Below, in pieces: positions 20,626-30,990 of a stretch of DNA of 64,000 nt. The first letter of the stretch is position 1, and each line of letters begins with the position of its first letter. Made by a program: the position numbers and the translations under genes. The notes beneath the pieces were generated by a model. That model had not been told where the DNA came from. It did not search any database and saw only the letters and a program-made list of their open reading frames with translations. The stretch covers positions 193,586-257,585 of the forward strand of contig NMRB01000802.1 in the NCBI GenBank assembly GCA_002633025.1. The letters are read 5' to 3'. This DNA is from Notospermus geniculatus. Its lineage: Eukaryota; Nemertea; Pilidiophora; Heteronemertea; Lineidae.

Positions 20626-22650
20626 GTGAGTTATCGCATGTTTGTCTTCGTTAACTTGTCTTTCACCGTCACTTTCTGAGAGAACCACACGCCACTGTTG
20701 TGACCTCCATTTGGCGTCTCATCGCCTTGATTTCCCTCTGGCACCCGAAGAGACCAGGCTCTTGTCAAAATGTGGAAATACCAACCCATACCCTGATCAC
20801 CTTCATAGGACAAGGCACCAGTCATCATGAATTTGACCTTGAACTTCTGACGAAGCTATAAATCCCGGCACAGAAATCCCTCAAAATCTGCCTTGATGTT
20901 GCACTAATCCCATGTTTAAGCCCCTGTTTCATAACCACACACATTCCCACAATGCACACGTTGATCTAAGCACTGGATTGGTTCAAACTAACTCTGGTAA
21001 GTTATCCGTGCCCCCAGTTAAGATGTATTTTAAACCACAGTATCCTTTCCTTTGCTCTTCCATCTGTTGTTGCCCATCTCTGTCCATTTGTTTTTGCACA
21101 AACTGTTCATTGTTGTTGCGCAACCTGCCCATTGTTGTTGCACAGCCTGTCCATTGTTGTTGCACAATCTGTCCATTGTTGTTGCACAACCTGTCCATTG
21201 TTGTTGCACAACCTGTCCATTGTTGTTGCAAAAGTACACCTTCCAATGTTACTGCACAATGTTGCCTGCTTCATCTATTGTTGTTGAACCAGAACACTCC
21301 TTCTGTTGTTGTTGACAATTTGAGGGTTTGTCCCTCTGTAATACTCCATCGAGCAACTTAAAAGGTGGTGACAGACTGGTGCGTAAGCAACACGCGTTCA
21401 ACCAATCAGGGAGGCAGTAACATGGACCAAAACACCTAACGAAGAATCTGATTGGCAGAACGCCTGCAGGACGCGTTGCATATGCGTCAGTCTGTCACCG
21501 CCTTTATGTTTGAAATAGGGTATTGAGCAATGTGAAATGTTTGAGATATTTAATTGTAAATCCGAGCTTATCTAGGCCTACCTCACCTTTCCTCACCTGA
21601 ACATCTTAACTTTGCAGCATCATCATCATCAGGCCTGGCAACATAACCCTTCATTTCAAGGCTTAGCTCTACCCGGATACGTGGTACATTGTACCGTACC
21701 TGCACACCTGTAGGCCTATGGATGCAATCACTATTCATAGGTTTGAAAACAAGAAAAAAGTTAATTGAGGAGTCATTTGATGCAAGAAACCTGTAGATGG
21801 CTGATGTATTTAGAAATGTAAGCCAACCCACACCAGGTGCATGTATAGCTTGGTTGAATCCAGCTTAACTTGGACCAAATACCTGTGAATTGTTACAGAA
21901 TGAAATATGTCTAATCTGGATTACTTCTCAGTCGAAACAGACTATATTGCAATCCAGGTGAAACAGACTTCAGGTTCCAACCTAGCGAGACCCATGAATT
22001 AGTATATGGTGTTACTTGTAATGTGTGCGAAATGTAGTGAATATTAAGGTGAGACAGATGGCAGGTTTCAAACTGACAAGAGCAAGAAATCAGTGTATAG
22101 AATTTGGTGAAATGTGGCCAGTTTTAGTTGGAATGGACTATAGTTTACAACTCAAACAATCAGGTTAATTTGTAACAGACTATAGATGAGTAGGTGCAGA
22201 GGAAGCCACATCCTGATCTCGCTGCATGTGGCAGTCGGTCGTCAGCCTTCGTTCAGAGCATCGCCACGGTTTTGGTCGGTGTACCTCTCCTCTGATTGGT
22301 GGCTCAGGATTTGAATAATTCAGTATCGTGGCTTCTCATTCGCTTTCGAAAAAGTAACCAGCATTGTTGTGCTTTTGGACATCTCTGATTGGTGGTTCGA
22401 TTTGAAGCAATTCAGGATACAACAGATGCTTTCAAGGAGTATTTTAAGTAGGTCAAGTGAATCTAGGTCAAGGTAAATCTAGATCTAGGTCAAGCCGGGT
22501 TCATTGAGTTCAGAATATCACGCAGGTGTTAGGGTACCTCATCATATTTCCTTAGGTCAGAAACATTCATCTGTTCATATCCACATGCCAGCCTCATCTT
22601 GACTTATTCGTAATCAATGGACATATTTTTGGATCGGTTTATAATTCACG
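20626..22650 (+). other. Intron 30 (2.0 kb)
   Basis: Contains a 22-bp minisatellite (21099-21231) but no recognised domain. If the ATG at 22651 is a real start, its promoter should lie in the last few hundred bases. TCTGATTGGTGG (a CCAAT-type inverse) occurs twice at 22289 and 22385, which is weak support. Confidence 0.5.
21099..21231. repeat. 22-bp minisatellite
   Basis: Six or so units of CCATTGTTGTTGCACAACCTGT with small changes. Frames across it give low-complexity NNN- or CCC-rich peptides that are not believable proteins. Confidence 0.9.
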
Positions 22651-22779
22651 ATGGCTCACATTGACATTTCATTGGATCCGCTCGACGCCGAGATTGACTT
22701 CCTGTTTAACAATAAACATGGCTTACACAGGATCTTGGCTTATCATTATAAATACAACACATGCACCAAGTCAGTCAAG
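22651..22779 (+). CDS. Exon 31: possible alternative first exon, or internal tail exon
   Basis: From ATG at 22651 (context ACGATGG, in-frame stop TAA nine bases upstream) the frame runs 43 codons to a GTAAAT donor in phase 0. It reads MAHIDISLDPLDAEIDFLFN and ends YNTCTKSVK. Exon 32 opens in phase 0, so the join is in frame. Alternatively an internal exon could start at 22693 after a weak GACGCCGAG acceptor; that also keeps phase 0 from exon 30. The basic, tyrosine-rich end would suit a kinase regulatory tail. Confidence 0.5.
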
Positions 22780-22969
22780 GTAAATCACGTCCATCTTTCC
22801 ATTTCTCAAAGTCTCATCACTACTAAGCCTTTTCACGTAAAGGTCCAACCTCCAGCGAGCCTTCCAATCATACCACCGTTTCAGTACTTTCCCTTCCCTC
22901 AGCTCTCATCCTCAGCAGAATGAGAATAAGACATCATGTCCTTATGATGTTGTGTTTTTATCTTTTCAG

Positions 22970-23041
22970 GGTGTTGTTGAGAAGAAACTGGAGATGAAAC
23001 CACTGGATACCCATCATCACAAGGAGCTGAAGAGATGGAGG
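22970..23041 (+). CDS. Exon 32: post-kinase tail
   Basis: 24 codons, phase 0-0: GVVEKKLEMKPLDTHHHKEL then KRWR. Acceptor TTTATCTTTTCAG, donor GTAAGT. Charged and probably helical, in the place of the twitchin autoregulatory segment. Confidence 0.75.
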
Positions 23042-23732
23042 GTAAGTTACTCGTTACAGTTCTTCTTCTGTGTTTGGTGATGACGATCAAACACGTAATT
23101 CTTCGTTCAATAAAACTTGCCATCCACTGAAGATCCTCCCTGTCCCTGCGGCTTATCTTCAGGTGCTTGGTTCCGGCCAGAATTCCTGTTGACAGGTCAC
23201 CAGGGGACAGGTGTTCAGGTGTTGTCTCATCACACCACATTCACAGTTGGCTGCGGCACAGACTAGTTTCCAGTATCTTATCACCTCTAGTACCTTTGAG
23301 CCTCTTTCCCTGTTAAAAAGGTTGTTTCAATAATATCTCACTTATCAACACTTCAGACTACACCCCTGTACACATTCCATCCTTGATCTGTTAAAAACAA
23401 GGCTTTTTGCTGGCAATCGACAAGGCCTACCTCTTGAAGGCCTACCAGTACCTCTTGAAGGCCTACCTCATTAAGTTCATTTTCCGATCAGATAGAACTT
23501 GATATTCAAGGTAGCTTCCTTGATTTTTATCTGGCGTATAGAGTTTGATCCAATCAAAATACTGTTTGTCTGGGGACCATCTCACAAGTTTCATTCAGTC
23601 AGACAAATCACTGAAATGGTTCCAGCACAGGGTACAAGGGGCCATCTCAAACTACTAAATTCAAGATCTATTGTTAGCTTCCCATCTGAATGTTTGAGTC
23701 GTTCATGAAGTTCATTCTAATCTTGATTCCAG
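23042..23732 (+). other. Intron 32, no feature seen
   Basis: Apart from a short local repetition of GGCCTACC-CTTGAAG at about 23425-23470, nothing was recognised on either strand. Confidence 0.5.
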
Positions 23733-23835
23733 GCTCCACCAGAGCAGATCCTTGGTATTGGTCGCCTCGCATCCATCAGTCCCGTCTTCCGTCGCATCAA
23801 CCAGAAGGGCGTCTTCGAACGTGACCTCCAGATGG
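23733..23835 (+). CDS. Exon 33: twitchin-like tail motif
   Basis: Reads APPEQILGIGRLASISPVFR then RINQKGVFERDLQM, phase 0 in, phase 1 out. The GRL-x-S-x-S stretch resembles the end of the regulatory domain in twitchin, just before the first Ig after the kinase. Confidence 0.85.
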
Positions 23836-23975
23836 GTGAGTAAGGTCAAATAGGAAAGGTCAAGTAGAGAAGGTCAAGTGAGGTTGAGTGGGAATGGTGA
23901 ATCAACGTCAAGTAGGGAAGGTCAAGTAAGGTCAAATAGGAAATGACAAGCAAGGTCAAGTAGAAAGACTTCAAT
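23836..23975. repeat. AAGGTCAAGTAGG degenerate tandem repeat
   Basis: Repeated AAGGTCAA(G/A)TAGG units fill most of the 165-bp intron 33. They contain AAGGTCA hexamers, but the arrangement looks like a simple repeat. Confidence 0.7.
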
Positions 23976-24000
23976 ATCTCTATATCTCGTTGTGTTTCAG

Positions 24001-24118
24001 AAATGCCTGAGAGTGAACCGAAGATACTACAGAGTTTGAGTGACGTCGATGCCTTCGAGGGAACTGGTGCCAGGATGAGGTGTATAATCCAGGCCCTACC
24101 GGAGGCAACCATCAAATG
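24001..24118 (+). CDS. Exon 34: first half of Ig 1 after the kinase
   Basis: EMPESEPKILQSLSDVDAFE, then MRCIIQALPEATIK, ending inside the tryptophan codon (TG|G). Phase 1 in, phase 2 out. B-strand cysteine present. Confidence 0.92.
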
Positions 24119-24204
24119 GTACGTCTTCTTTCTCGGGTTTGAATCCCGGGCAAAATGGGATTATTCAGTCTGGCAAGCATCTCTGCTTTTGCTGAGATAA
24201 AGAG

Positions 24205-24345
24205 GTAAAGAGACTGTCTCACGCTGACAGTGGGGTTGAACCCGGCACCTTCAGACCACCAGCCAGAGTCCTGAGCCACTACACCACGGCGGCTCCTGAG
24301 ACCACCAGCCAGAGTCCTGAGCCACTACACCATGGCAGCTCCTCA
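24205..24345 (-). mobile_element. tRNA-derived SINE with a duplicated head
   Basis: On the minus strand it gives GCCGTGGTGTAGTGGCTCAG and a B-box-like GCCGGGTTCAACCCC. About 45 bp of the head (CACCAGCCAGAGTCCTGAG on the plus strand) is repeated in tandem at 24257 and 24303. Confidence 0.6.
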
Positions 24346-24369
24346 TAACAAATTTTTCTCGCATTCTAG

Positions 24370-24542
24370 GTACAAAGAGGATGAGCTCCTTCATCCCAGT
24401 AACAAATACAAGATGCATTTCAAGAACAGTAAGGCCACCTTGGATATAGAGGACGTCCACCTTGATGATGGCGGACTCTACACATGTAAGGCTACTAACG
24501 TCCTGGGTGAGACCAGCACATCGGCTGAACTGGACATTCAAG
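24370..24542 (+). CDS. Exon 35: second half of Ig 1 after the kinase
   Basis: WYKEDELLHPSNKYKM, then LDDGGLYTCKATNVLGETS. Phase 2 in, phase 1 out. F-strand cysteine present, so the domain can form a disulphide-position pair. Confidence 0.92.
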
Positions 24543-24748
24543 GTACGTGTAATCTGAGAGGGCAGACGGCTTCTAAAAATCATGTTCCATTCTCATGTTT
24601 GAAAGTACCTGAAAGTACAATATGAAGGAATGGTCAGTGCCACTTTGACTGCTGATGGACGGAGAAGACGTGGTCCAGGGATATCTCACAAGGACGGGAA
24701 TGGTGCAGATGTGGATGTCTGCATGATAAACTGGTGCTAAACTCAGGC

Positions 24749-24845
24749 ATCCTCCCACAGCAGGGGTTTTTACCTCACTCCTCTTCATCCACTCACAGCA
24801 AGTGTATGAAGAGGAGCAAGACCAAAGCCCTGCTGTGGGAGGATG
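24749..24845. mobile_element. Foldback element family E, copy 1
   Basis: GCATCCTCCCACAGCAGGGG faces CCCTGCTGTGGGAGGATG. An inner pair, CTCCTCTTCATCCACTC and GTGTATGAAGAGGAGC, makes a long hairpin. Copies at 42225-42333 and 47113-47208. Confidence 0.8.
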
Positions 24846-25055
24846 AAACTCGGGAGGAAACGTCCAGAAGGTCCTTGTCTTTTTCCGTGGGTCACAAGCC
24901 TTGCCTTTCTCCTACGAAGGAAAGTGGCGAGCGCATGACAAGGCCCCGCCTCCATGAAATGCTGGGCTTTACCTTACCAAGGCCAGGATAAATCTCAGGT
25001 CTTTACTGATTCACCCTGCGTATACATCACTTACCCATCTTCAATCCACATTCAG

Positions 25056-25208
25056 GTACAGGTCCCAAGAGGCGACGAAGCTCTGACCTGACCCGTGTCC
25101 GTCTGCCCGGCCTCGACGCCCTCAAGGACGACACCCAGCCTCATTTCCGTCTGCCGTTGATGCCACAGATCATCAAGGAAGGAGAGGATGCGTACTTTAG
25201 TGTTACAG
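25056..25208 (+). CDS. Exon 36: basic linker and start of Ig 2
   Basis: GTGPKRRRSSDLTRVRLPGL, then AYFSVTV at the join. The KRRRSS stretch is a candidate basophilic phosphorylation site. Phase 1-1. Confidence 0.9.
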
Positions 25209-25361
25209 GTGAGGTTAACCCCCTACCCCCGCCTCCACCCCTGCGACGATTCCGGGACTACCTGTCGACTGTGCATGGATCTGTTCCCGTTGGGTTTCGG
25301 ACGACCTGTGTCCAGCATCTCTCAAGCCTAATCCCTAATCTATTGCTCATCTCTCCTTCAG

Positions 25362-25565
25362 TAACTGGTCGCCCCGCACCAGAGGTCACATGGTACCACA
25401 ACGATGTCAAGGTCACCACCAGTGGTCGTTACTTCCTACTCCAAGACGAGAAAGTCTTTAAGTTCCAGATCAGGAACGTGGAGGAGTCAGACAACGGGGA
25501 CGTGAAGTGTGTCGCTAGCAACGCGTACGGTGAAGCAATGTCGCTCTGCTCACTGCAGGTGTTAG
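25362..25565 (+). CDS. Exon 37: rest of Ig 2 after the kinase
   Basis: TGRPAPEVTWYHNDVKV, then SDNGDVKCVASNAYGEA. Phase 1-1. The split lies just before the C strand. F-strand cysteine present, B-strand position serine. Confidence 0.92.
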
Positions 25566-25693
25566 GTACGTGCAGGAATATCAATAATTTGAAGCTCCTA
25601 GCTTATGATTCTTGATGCAATCTGATCACTCATACGAAGCTGCCCCTCAGGTAAGCACCTGTTACAATCTTATGATATCAAATTCTCTTTCAG

Positions 25694-25820
25694 TCAACTT
25701 ACCTGAAGACTACGAGCAGCCGTACTTCATGCAGGAGCTGAGAGACATCAAGATCGTGGAAGGCAGCGCCGCCAGGTTCGACTGTAAATTTACCGGTTAT
25801 CCTGAACCAGAAATCAGATG
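25694..25820 (+). CDS. Exon 38: first half of Ig 3 after the kinase
   Basis: YEQPYFMQELRDIKIVEGSA, then RFDCKFTGYPEPEIR, ending TG|G in the tryptophan codon (phase 2). Confidence 0.92.
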
Positions 25821-25976
25821 GTAAGTAGTTGAAAATGTTTGAATATTCAATCGTAAGGAGACCGTCAATGGTGATTTTCCCACTGGGAGTCGACTGACAT
25901 GAGAAAATTCTCACCCTGAGCGCCACCTTTAGGCTGTGCCAGATAACTTGGGGCACAGTTCAAGGCTCGGCCTAAA

Positions 25977-26160
25977 AATGTGACCCGCTACAGCAGAAGT
26001 AGGCGCTTGTTGCAGGTGATCGTCACTGGTCATCAGTTTACTCAACTATCCACTACTATTGTCAACCTGCAGAGACGTACATTTCAGCTATTGTGTTCTA
26101 CGGCCGTTAACCCTTTCCTCGGTTGCGACAAGCGCCTACTTTTGCTGGATCGGGTCATGG
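25977..26160. mobile_element. MITE family A (reverse orientation) in intron 38
   Basis: Reverse copy with ATGTGACCCGCTACAGCAGA and CTTTTGCTGGATCGGGTCAT. A fragment of family D (GGAGACCGTCAATGGTG ... CATGAGAAAATTCTC) precedes it at 25853-25925. Confidence 0.75.
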
Positions 26161-26212
26161 ACAGAAATCGTGTAATTTGCATTTCAATGGATCACTGATT
26201 TCCATTCCACAG

Positions 26213-26388
26213 GTTCAAGGATCGTAAGGAGATCCACAGCGGTGAACATTACCGCATCACCCAGGATGATGACGTCACATGCTCCCTGACCATCATGGAG
26301 TCATTCCCAGAGGATACCGGGGCCTACATGTGTCAGCTGAGGAGTGAGGCTGGTATGGCAAGCTCGGAATCCCTCCTCAATGTCATAC
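26213..26388 (+). CDS. Exon 39: second half of Ig 3 after the kinase
   Basis: WFKDRKEIHSGEHYRI, then PEDTGAYMCQLRSEAGMAS. Phase 2 in, phase 1 out. Both core cysteines of Ig 3 are present. Confidence 0.92.
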
Positions 26389-26484
26389 GTAAGTAACCAT
26401 TAACTTCTGTCTGATCATTCTGTTTGATGCCCTTCGAGGGGTTACTTGAGTGAGGGGTTACTAAGCTTTCCATTTATTTGACAG

Positions 26485-26741
26485 AACTCGACTTTGAGAA
26501 ACCAAGAATCCCGAAATACACGTTTGAATTCCCGCGGCCGCCACCCACGCTGCCACCAACACCGCGCAAGAAGATCACAGTGAACCGGGCACCGATGTTC
26601 ACTGTCCGGCTGAAGAACCGTATCGTGGATGAAGGCATGGATATCAGGCTGCAATGCTCCGTGATTGGTCGGCCTGATCCGCAGTATAAGTGGTTCAAGG
26701 ATGGTCAGCCGCTCGTCACAAGTTACAGATACGCCATCAGG
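26485..26741 (+). CDS. Exon 40: proline-rich linker and first part of Ig 4
   Basis: FEFPRPPPTLPPTPRKK is a proline-rich linker that could suit an SH3 ligand. Then comes IRLQCSVIGRPDPQYKWFKD, ending YRYAIR in phase 0. TACGCCATCAG is repeated just after the donor (26732 and 26749). Confidence 0.9.
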
Positions 26742-26878
26742 GTAAGTACGCCATCAGAGGTGATACAGACGGTTGTATCAGTTATGGTGGTCACAGGATA
26801 ACTCGTAGTTATGGTGTTGACATGTCTAGGCTGGTTTCTGTAGACTCTTCCCTCACTTTTATGACCTCTCCATTCCAG

Positions 26879-27002
26879 TCCCACTTTGGTTTACTCTGCC
26901 TGTCTATAGACAACGTGAAGAGAGAGGACGCCGGCCAGTACATGTGTGTAGCTTACAACGAGGAGGGTGAGACAGCCTGCGCCATGCATCTGGACGTCAG
27001 AG
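26879..27002 (+). CDS. Exon 41: rest of Ig 4 after the kinase
   Basis: The acceptor CTCTCCATTCCAG restores the frame: SHFGLLCLSIDNVKREDAGQ then YMCVAYNEEGE. Phase 0 in, phase 1 out. The AG at 26908-26909 was rejected because it would shift the frame. Confidence 0.88.
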
Positions 27003-27151
27003 GTAAGGGACAGGGGTGGTGGAAGGTCAAAACAGTTTATACCATCCCAAAGGAGAACAGAGATTGATACTGGTACATGGAATCCTGAGCCCTGTTCAAT
27101 TTCTCCAAAAGACCAAGTGTTACAAGCCTAAATCATATCTTCTGGTTCTAG

Positions 27152-27284
27152 GTATCGAAGATTTCAGCCTCGGCTACATGCGACCCACGTTTATCCGTCC
27201 TATCAAACATATCGTGGTCCAGGAAGGAACACGGGCCGTGTTTGACTGCATCGCGACTGGTAACCCAATGCCTGACTTCATCTG
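27152..27284 (+). CDS. Exon 42: first half of Ig 5 after the kinase
   Basis: YMRPTFIRPIKHIVVQEGTR, then VFDCIATGNPMPDFI, ending TG|G in the tryptophan codon. Confidence 0.92.
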
Positions 27285-27497
27285 GTGAGTTTTGAGAAAT
27301 CAAAAGACGAGCTCCTCTTGTTTGTGCCAATGGGAGAATTGACTGCTGTTAGAAGCCGCCTATTAGCGGTCCTAGAACAGTCCTTGAGTGGTTTGTCAAG
27401 GTCAGAACCAATCATTCTGTTGTTGGGACATGAATTTTAGTAATGTACTTTTGGACTATCACCTTAAATCTTTAAATGATGATCTATCCATTTTCAG

Positions 27498-27676
27498 GCA
27501 ACGAGACGCAGTGGAGATCGGCGCCGACACCGAGCGCCTGAAGATGGTATCGGACGACAAGGGTAACTCCAAACTGATCATACGGAATGTAGAGAAGGAG
27601 GACGCTGGACTTTACTTTGTGACGGCGTTCAGTAAAGCTGGACGGTCCAAGTGTGGGGCAACACTCAGGATCATTG
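27498..27676 (+). CDS. Exon 43: second half of Ig 5 after the kinase
   Basis: WQRDAVEIGADTERLK, then EKEDAGLYFVTAFSKAGRS. The F-strand cysteine is phenylalanine. Phase 2 in, phase 1 out. Intron 42 holds a shortened family B MITE at 27330-27382. Confidence 0.92.
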
Positions 27677-27795
27677 GTAAGTCATAACGTACAAGACCAA
27701 AGATGCTTTTCAATTTCAAGTCTCTGAATACCAAGCATGGGCCCTTTGTATCTTATGCTGTGCGAGGTAGAACATATTTATTTGGATCCTTTCAG

Positions 27796-27993
27796 AAAAA
27801 TCCAAGTCACCCTCTGAGGAACGGTTCAGTCCCGGCCGTGGTTCCACCCAGTCACTCTCACCAGCAAGAAGTCCGAGCCCACTGTATGGTGTCCCACCAG
27901 AATTCACCACAGACCTCCCAGAGAAGATTGACCTGAGGGAAGGAGACCCTCTCTTCTTGGCTTGTTGTGTGTGGGGAGATCCCAAGCCTGTTG
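27796..27993 (+). CDS. Exon 44: SP-rich linker and first part of Ig 6
   Basis: Starts EKSKSPSEERFSPGRGSTQS, then LSPARSPSPLYG, five S-P pairs in about 27 residues. Then the Ig reads PPEFTTDLPEKIDLREGD and LACCVWGDPKPV. Phase 1-1. Titin has a comparable KSP-motif insertion between M-line Igs. The proline-directed sites suggest phosphoregulation, which is inference. Confidence 0.9.
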
Positions 27994-28102
27994 GTAAGTG
28001 ACTTTGACCCTGGTAGGGAAGGGCGTCACAAGTGGAGGCCAGGGACTTTCTGTCCCCTGTACCTGTCCAAACTTCCATCTGAGAGCATTGGCGTTCCTCG
28101 CC

Positions 28103-28240
28103 ATGAGAATTTTCTTGCACAGTTTGGCTCTCTATGGGCAACTCAGTTGTAGAAAACTACGGGCAGTCGTTTGTGTCATTGGTGTATTGCCCATAGAGAG
28201 CAAACTTGCACCAGAAACCTCTCACATGGAAGATGATCTT
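28103..28240. mobile_element. MITE family D, copy 2
   Basis: ATGAGAATTTTCTTGCACAG and GGCTCTCTATGGGCAACTC at the left face GCCCATAGAGAGCAAACTTG and AAACCTCTCACATGG at the right. Occupies the middle of intron 44. Confidence 0.65.
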
Positions 28241-28331
28241 GATTCTTGAAGTTTCTTAGACAAGCGTAATCATGTATCGTTGAATTTACTGAGTTTTTGA
28301 CAAACTTGACGTATGTTTGTTCTTGTTTCAG

Positions 28332-28536
28332 TGACGTGGCACAAGGGGGCGCGTGATCTTTTCTACAGCACCAGACATCGCGTCACCTCCGACGGCAAGA
28401 GTCAGTACATCCTAGAAATCCCCTCCGTTCTCGTCACCGACTACGGTCGTTACCAGGCAACCGCATCCAACCCGGTTGGTGAGTCTGTCTCGTCGTGTCT
28501 GGTCACCGTGGAGGGAAGACTCAGTGATTATATCAG
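28332..28536 (+). CDS. Exon 45: rest of Ig 6 after the kinase
   Basis: VTWHKGARDLFYSTR, then VTDYGRYQATASNPVGES and a linker, VEGRLSDYIR. Phase 1 in, phase 2 out (AG|G, arginine). F-strand cysteine replaced by alanine. Confidence 0.9.
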
Positions 28537-28655
28537 GTATGTTACATTCCACATTTGATGTCAGAGTGTCTGGTTTGAACACGTCCCAGTGGCATAGTTT
28601 AGACATCAACACCCATCATGTGTGGGGTTCAATTGCTTGTTATGTCCATTCTTAA

Positions 28656-28863
28656 AATGGGAGACTTTCCTGCCGTTAGAGGCCGCCACTAATTAAAAGT
28701 CCTTGAACAGCATGAAATTTGATGTCGCAGAGAAGAACTGCATGCCACAACATCATCCATAATGACGTGGATGGCGTGGCTTACGGTACGTCAGTGACGT
28801 CAAATTTTGCGACGTTCTAGGACCGCTAAGAGGCGGCCACTAACGGCAGTAAAGTCTTCCATT
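28656..28863. mobile_element. MITE family B, copy 3
   Basis: AATGGGAGACTTTCCTGCCG faces CGGCAGTAAAGTCTTCCATT, the longest copy of this family (about 208 bp). GACGTCAAATTTTGCGACG and TTCTAGGACCGCTAAGAGG mark the interior. Confidence 0.75.
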
Positions 28864-28983
28864 GAGACGGTGACTCTCTTTGACCAGTGCTGGTCTTGCT
28901 GAGCCTCTGGTTTTCACGTACATTACACCAAAGACCAATGAATTGAAGTCAACTTGAATGTATCAATCATCTCATGTTTCTAG

Positions 28984-29099
28984 GTTCAAACAAGGACGGA
29001 CCGTTTCAGCCGAGCCCGAGTTTGAGAAACACAAACGACCCGTCAGAATCTCACTGCAGGAAAAACCGAGGAAACTCTTCATGGCTGAGGATGATATTG
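28984..29099 (+). CDS. Exon 46: inter-Ig linker
   Basis: RFKQGRTVSAEPEFEKHKRP, then LQEKPRKLFMAEDDI. Phase 2 in, phase 1 out. Basic linker without an Ig core. Acceptor TGTTTCTAG, donor GTAAGT. Confidence 0.82.
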
Positions 29100-29558
29100 G
29101 TAAGTGTCTCATAAGAATTCGACCCCCATTTAAGCCTCTCTCTTCGAACCCCGTGTCCCTTGCTTGTGTAACCTTCTCAAATCTTATTATGTGATGAGGA
29201 TCACGCAACCCGATTGGCAGAGAGGGCAGCATCCGAGCATAAGACTCATAAGACGTTGAAAACGTGGAAAGGAAAGCAGTGATATCTTGTCACAACGTCC
29301 TTTACGCTGTGCAACAAGGCAAGCACTGGGTCTTATGCTTGCTGCGCCATCTTTCATAGAAGTGTTGTGAGTTCCTCATCGGTACCATCCTGTGCTGTCT
29401 CTGTGTACGTCACGGTCTGTCATACATGTAAGTTGTATTTGTGCTGTCCCTGTTCATGTCACATTGTCCAGTTGTAAGTGTTCCAATCCTCAAACCTCCA
29501 TTTGTAGGCCAAATAGAGTATAGCGGGGCCAGTCGGTGGGAACTGACACATCTCCATA

Positions 29559-29744
29559 CAGTGGCGGATCCAGGAGTTGCCGAACGGGGGGGCATGGAAT
29601 GGGCAAACCCCATTCCCTGAGCGCCGAAGGCGTGAAGCCACGAAAATTTTGGGGTAAAAGTGCCGGAAACATGATTTCCTGGCACCTGGGCAGGCCAAAT
29701 TGAACTTTCGTGCGCCGGGCATGCCCCCCTTGGATCTGCCACTG
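29559..29744. mobile_element. hAT-type non-autonomous element
   Basis: CAGTGGCGGATCCAGG at the left and CCTTGGATCTGCCACTG at the right are imperfect inverted repeats of a sequence common in animal hAT MITEs. TCCATA flanks both ends and may be part of the target-site duplication. Confidence 0.7.
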
Positions 29745-29966
29745 TCCATACATCGCCGCTTATTCCATGCACACACTCGGTGCACTTCCCACAGCTTGGC
29801 CCGTTACACTCTTCTTGAGCCCTCCTACCCTTCTTTGACCTCTCTCCTTTGCCTTCATTCAGCCCTTGTGTCACGGAGGACAGGTAAAACTGAGCATGAA
29901 CGTGTGATATAGCGAAATATATAAACACCCTCCTCCATGTGAGAGTTCTGTATGTCATTAGGCCCT

Positions 29967-30193
29967 ATAGAGGTTCTTCACTGATGTCACAACCGTCACG
30001 TGACTGCAAATAATCGGCCATGTTGCCGTCAAATGGCTTGCAACGACGTCAAAACTCTCACGTCATGACATTTTGACGTCAGGATCAGTGTGTTGATGCT
30101 GTGTTCATGCTGTGACGTTGCTTGACATTTTGACGGCCAATATGGTGGCATCGTGTCGTCATGGAAATGTGACGTCACATGAAGAACCTCTAT
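29967..30193. mobile_element. MITE family C, copy 1 (upstream of exon 47)
   Basis: ATAGAGGTTCTTCA at the left and TGAAGAACCTCTAT at the right. The interior carries several TGACGTC/GACGTCA motifs. It is an inverted copy of 30991-31222, and the two flank exon 47. Confidence 0.8.
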
Positions 30194-30667
30194 TGTTGGT
30201 TTCTTTCGACTTACCCTAACACCAATGACACCCGAGGTTTCCTATGGTTGAGTTACCCATAGAGAGCCAACTTGTGCAAGAAAACTCTCATGTGGAGATG
30301 CATCTTTTAGGTAGGGCCTATAGATAATAAAGCTGTACTACAGATGAGTTCTGTTGCATGTTATTCTGTAGACGTCAACCAATAATATGTTAAACCTGTA
30401 TACATGTATTTTGCTTTTAGATTTACCGGTTAGGAGTTTAGATTAGAACATCTATTTTATCCTTATTTTATGATACATACGCTGATATTAACTCCTAGGT
30501 GTAGGCTACTGGGCGTGTCTGTTGTCGCAAATGGACAGCCTCCCTTTCCTGGTTGCGACAAGCGCCTACTTCTGCTAGGTCGGGTCACATGGTTACATGT
30601 AATTCGTATGACATCAGAAAAGTTACAAAATATGAGATCATTCGAGCGTTCTCACATCTTATTCCAG

Positions 30668-30949
30668 CTCCATACTTCCTGAAGCAGCTCCCACGTTCTC
30701 TGGAGAGTTACGTCGGCGAGCCAGTCCTACTCGACTGCCGTGTGTTCGGCCGCCCGGAGCCCGATGTTTACTGGACCAAGGACGGAGAGCCTCTTCCTGA
30801 CGACCCTCATTTCAGAGTCGCCGTCCGCGGTCGTGACAGGCACATGTTGACGATACCCGAGGTTGACATGGGTGATGTCGGCGAATATGCCATCCACGCC
30901 AAGAACAAGGTCGGACAGGTCATGTCACGTACCACGCTCCGCGTTGAAG
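30668..30949 (+). CDS. Exon 47: Ig 7 after the kinase, on a single exon
   Basis: 94 codons, phase 1-1. APYFLKQLPRSLESYVGEP, LLDCRVFGRPEPDVYWTKDG and DVGEYAIHAKNKVGQ. A complete Ig domain that can be skipped in frame, lying between two inverted MITE-C copies. Confidence 0.93.
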
Positions 30950-30990
30950 GTAAGGAATCCTGTGGCTAAAGGCGCTCCGCCAAAGATATC

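Larger units (their letters stand above)
29100..30667 (+). other. Intron 46 (1.6 kb), rich in short transposon copies
   Basis: Contains the hAT-type MITE (29559-29744), MITE family C (29967-30193), a family D piece (30195-30297) and a 3' piece of MITE family A (about 30525-30592). No exon recognised. Confidence 0.7.

Noticed and set aside
20983-21361. Open frames rich in asparagine or cysteine
   Set aside because: They are translations of the 22-bp minisatellite, with no other support.
26908-26909. AG at 26908-26909 as the exon 41 acceptor
   Set aside because: It would leave the join from exon 40 out of frame. The acceptor at 26877-26878 keeps phase 0 and completes the Ig strand.
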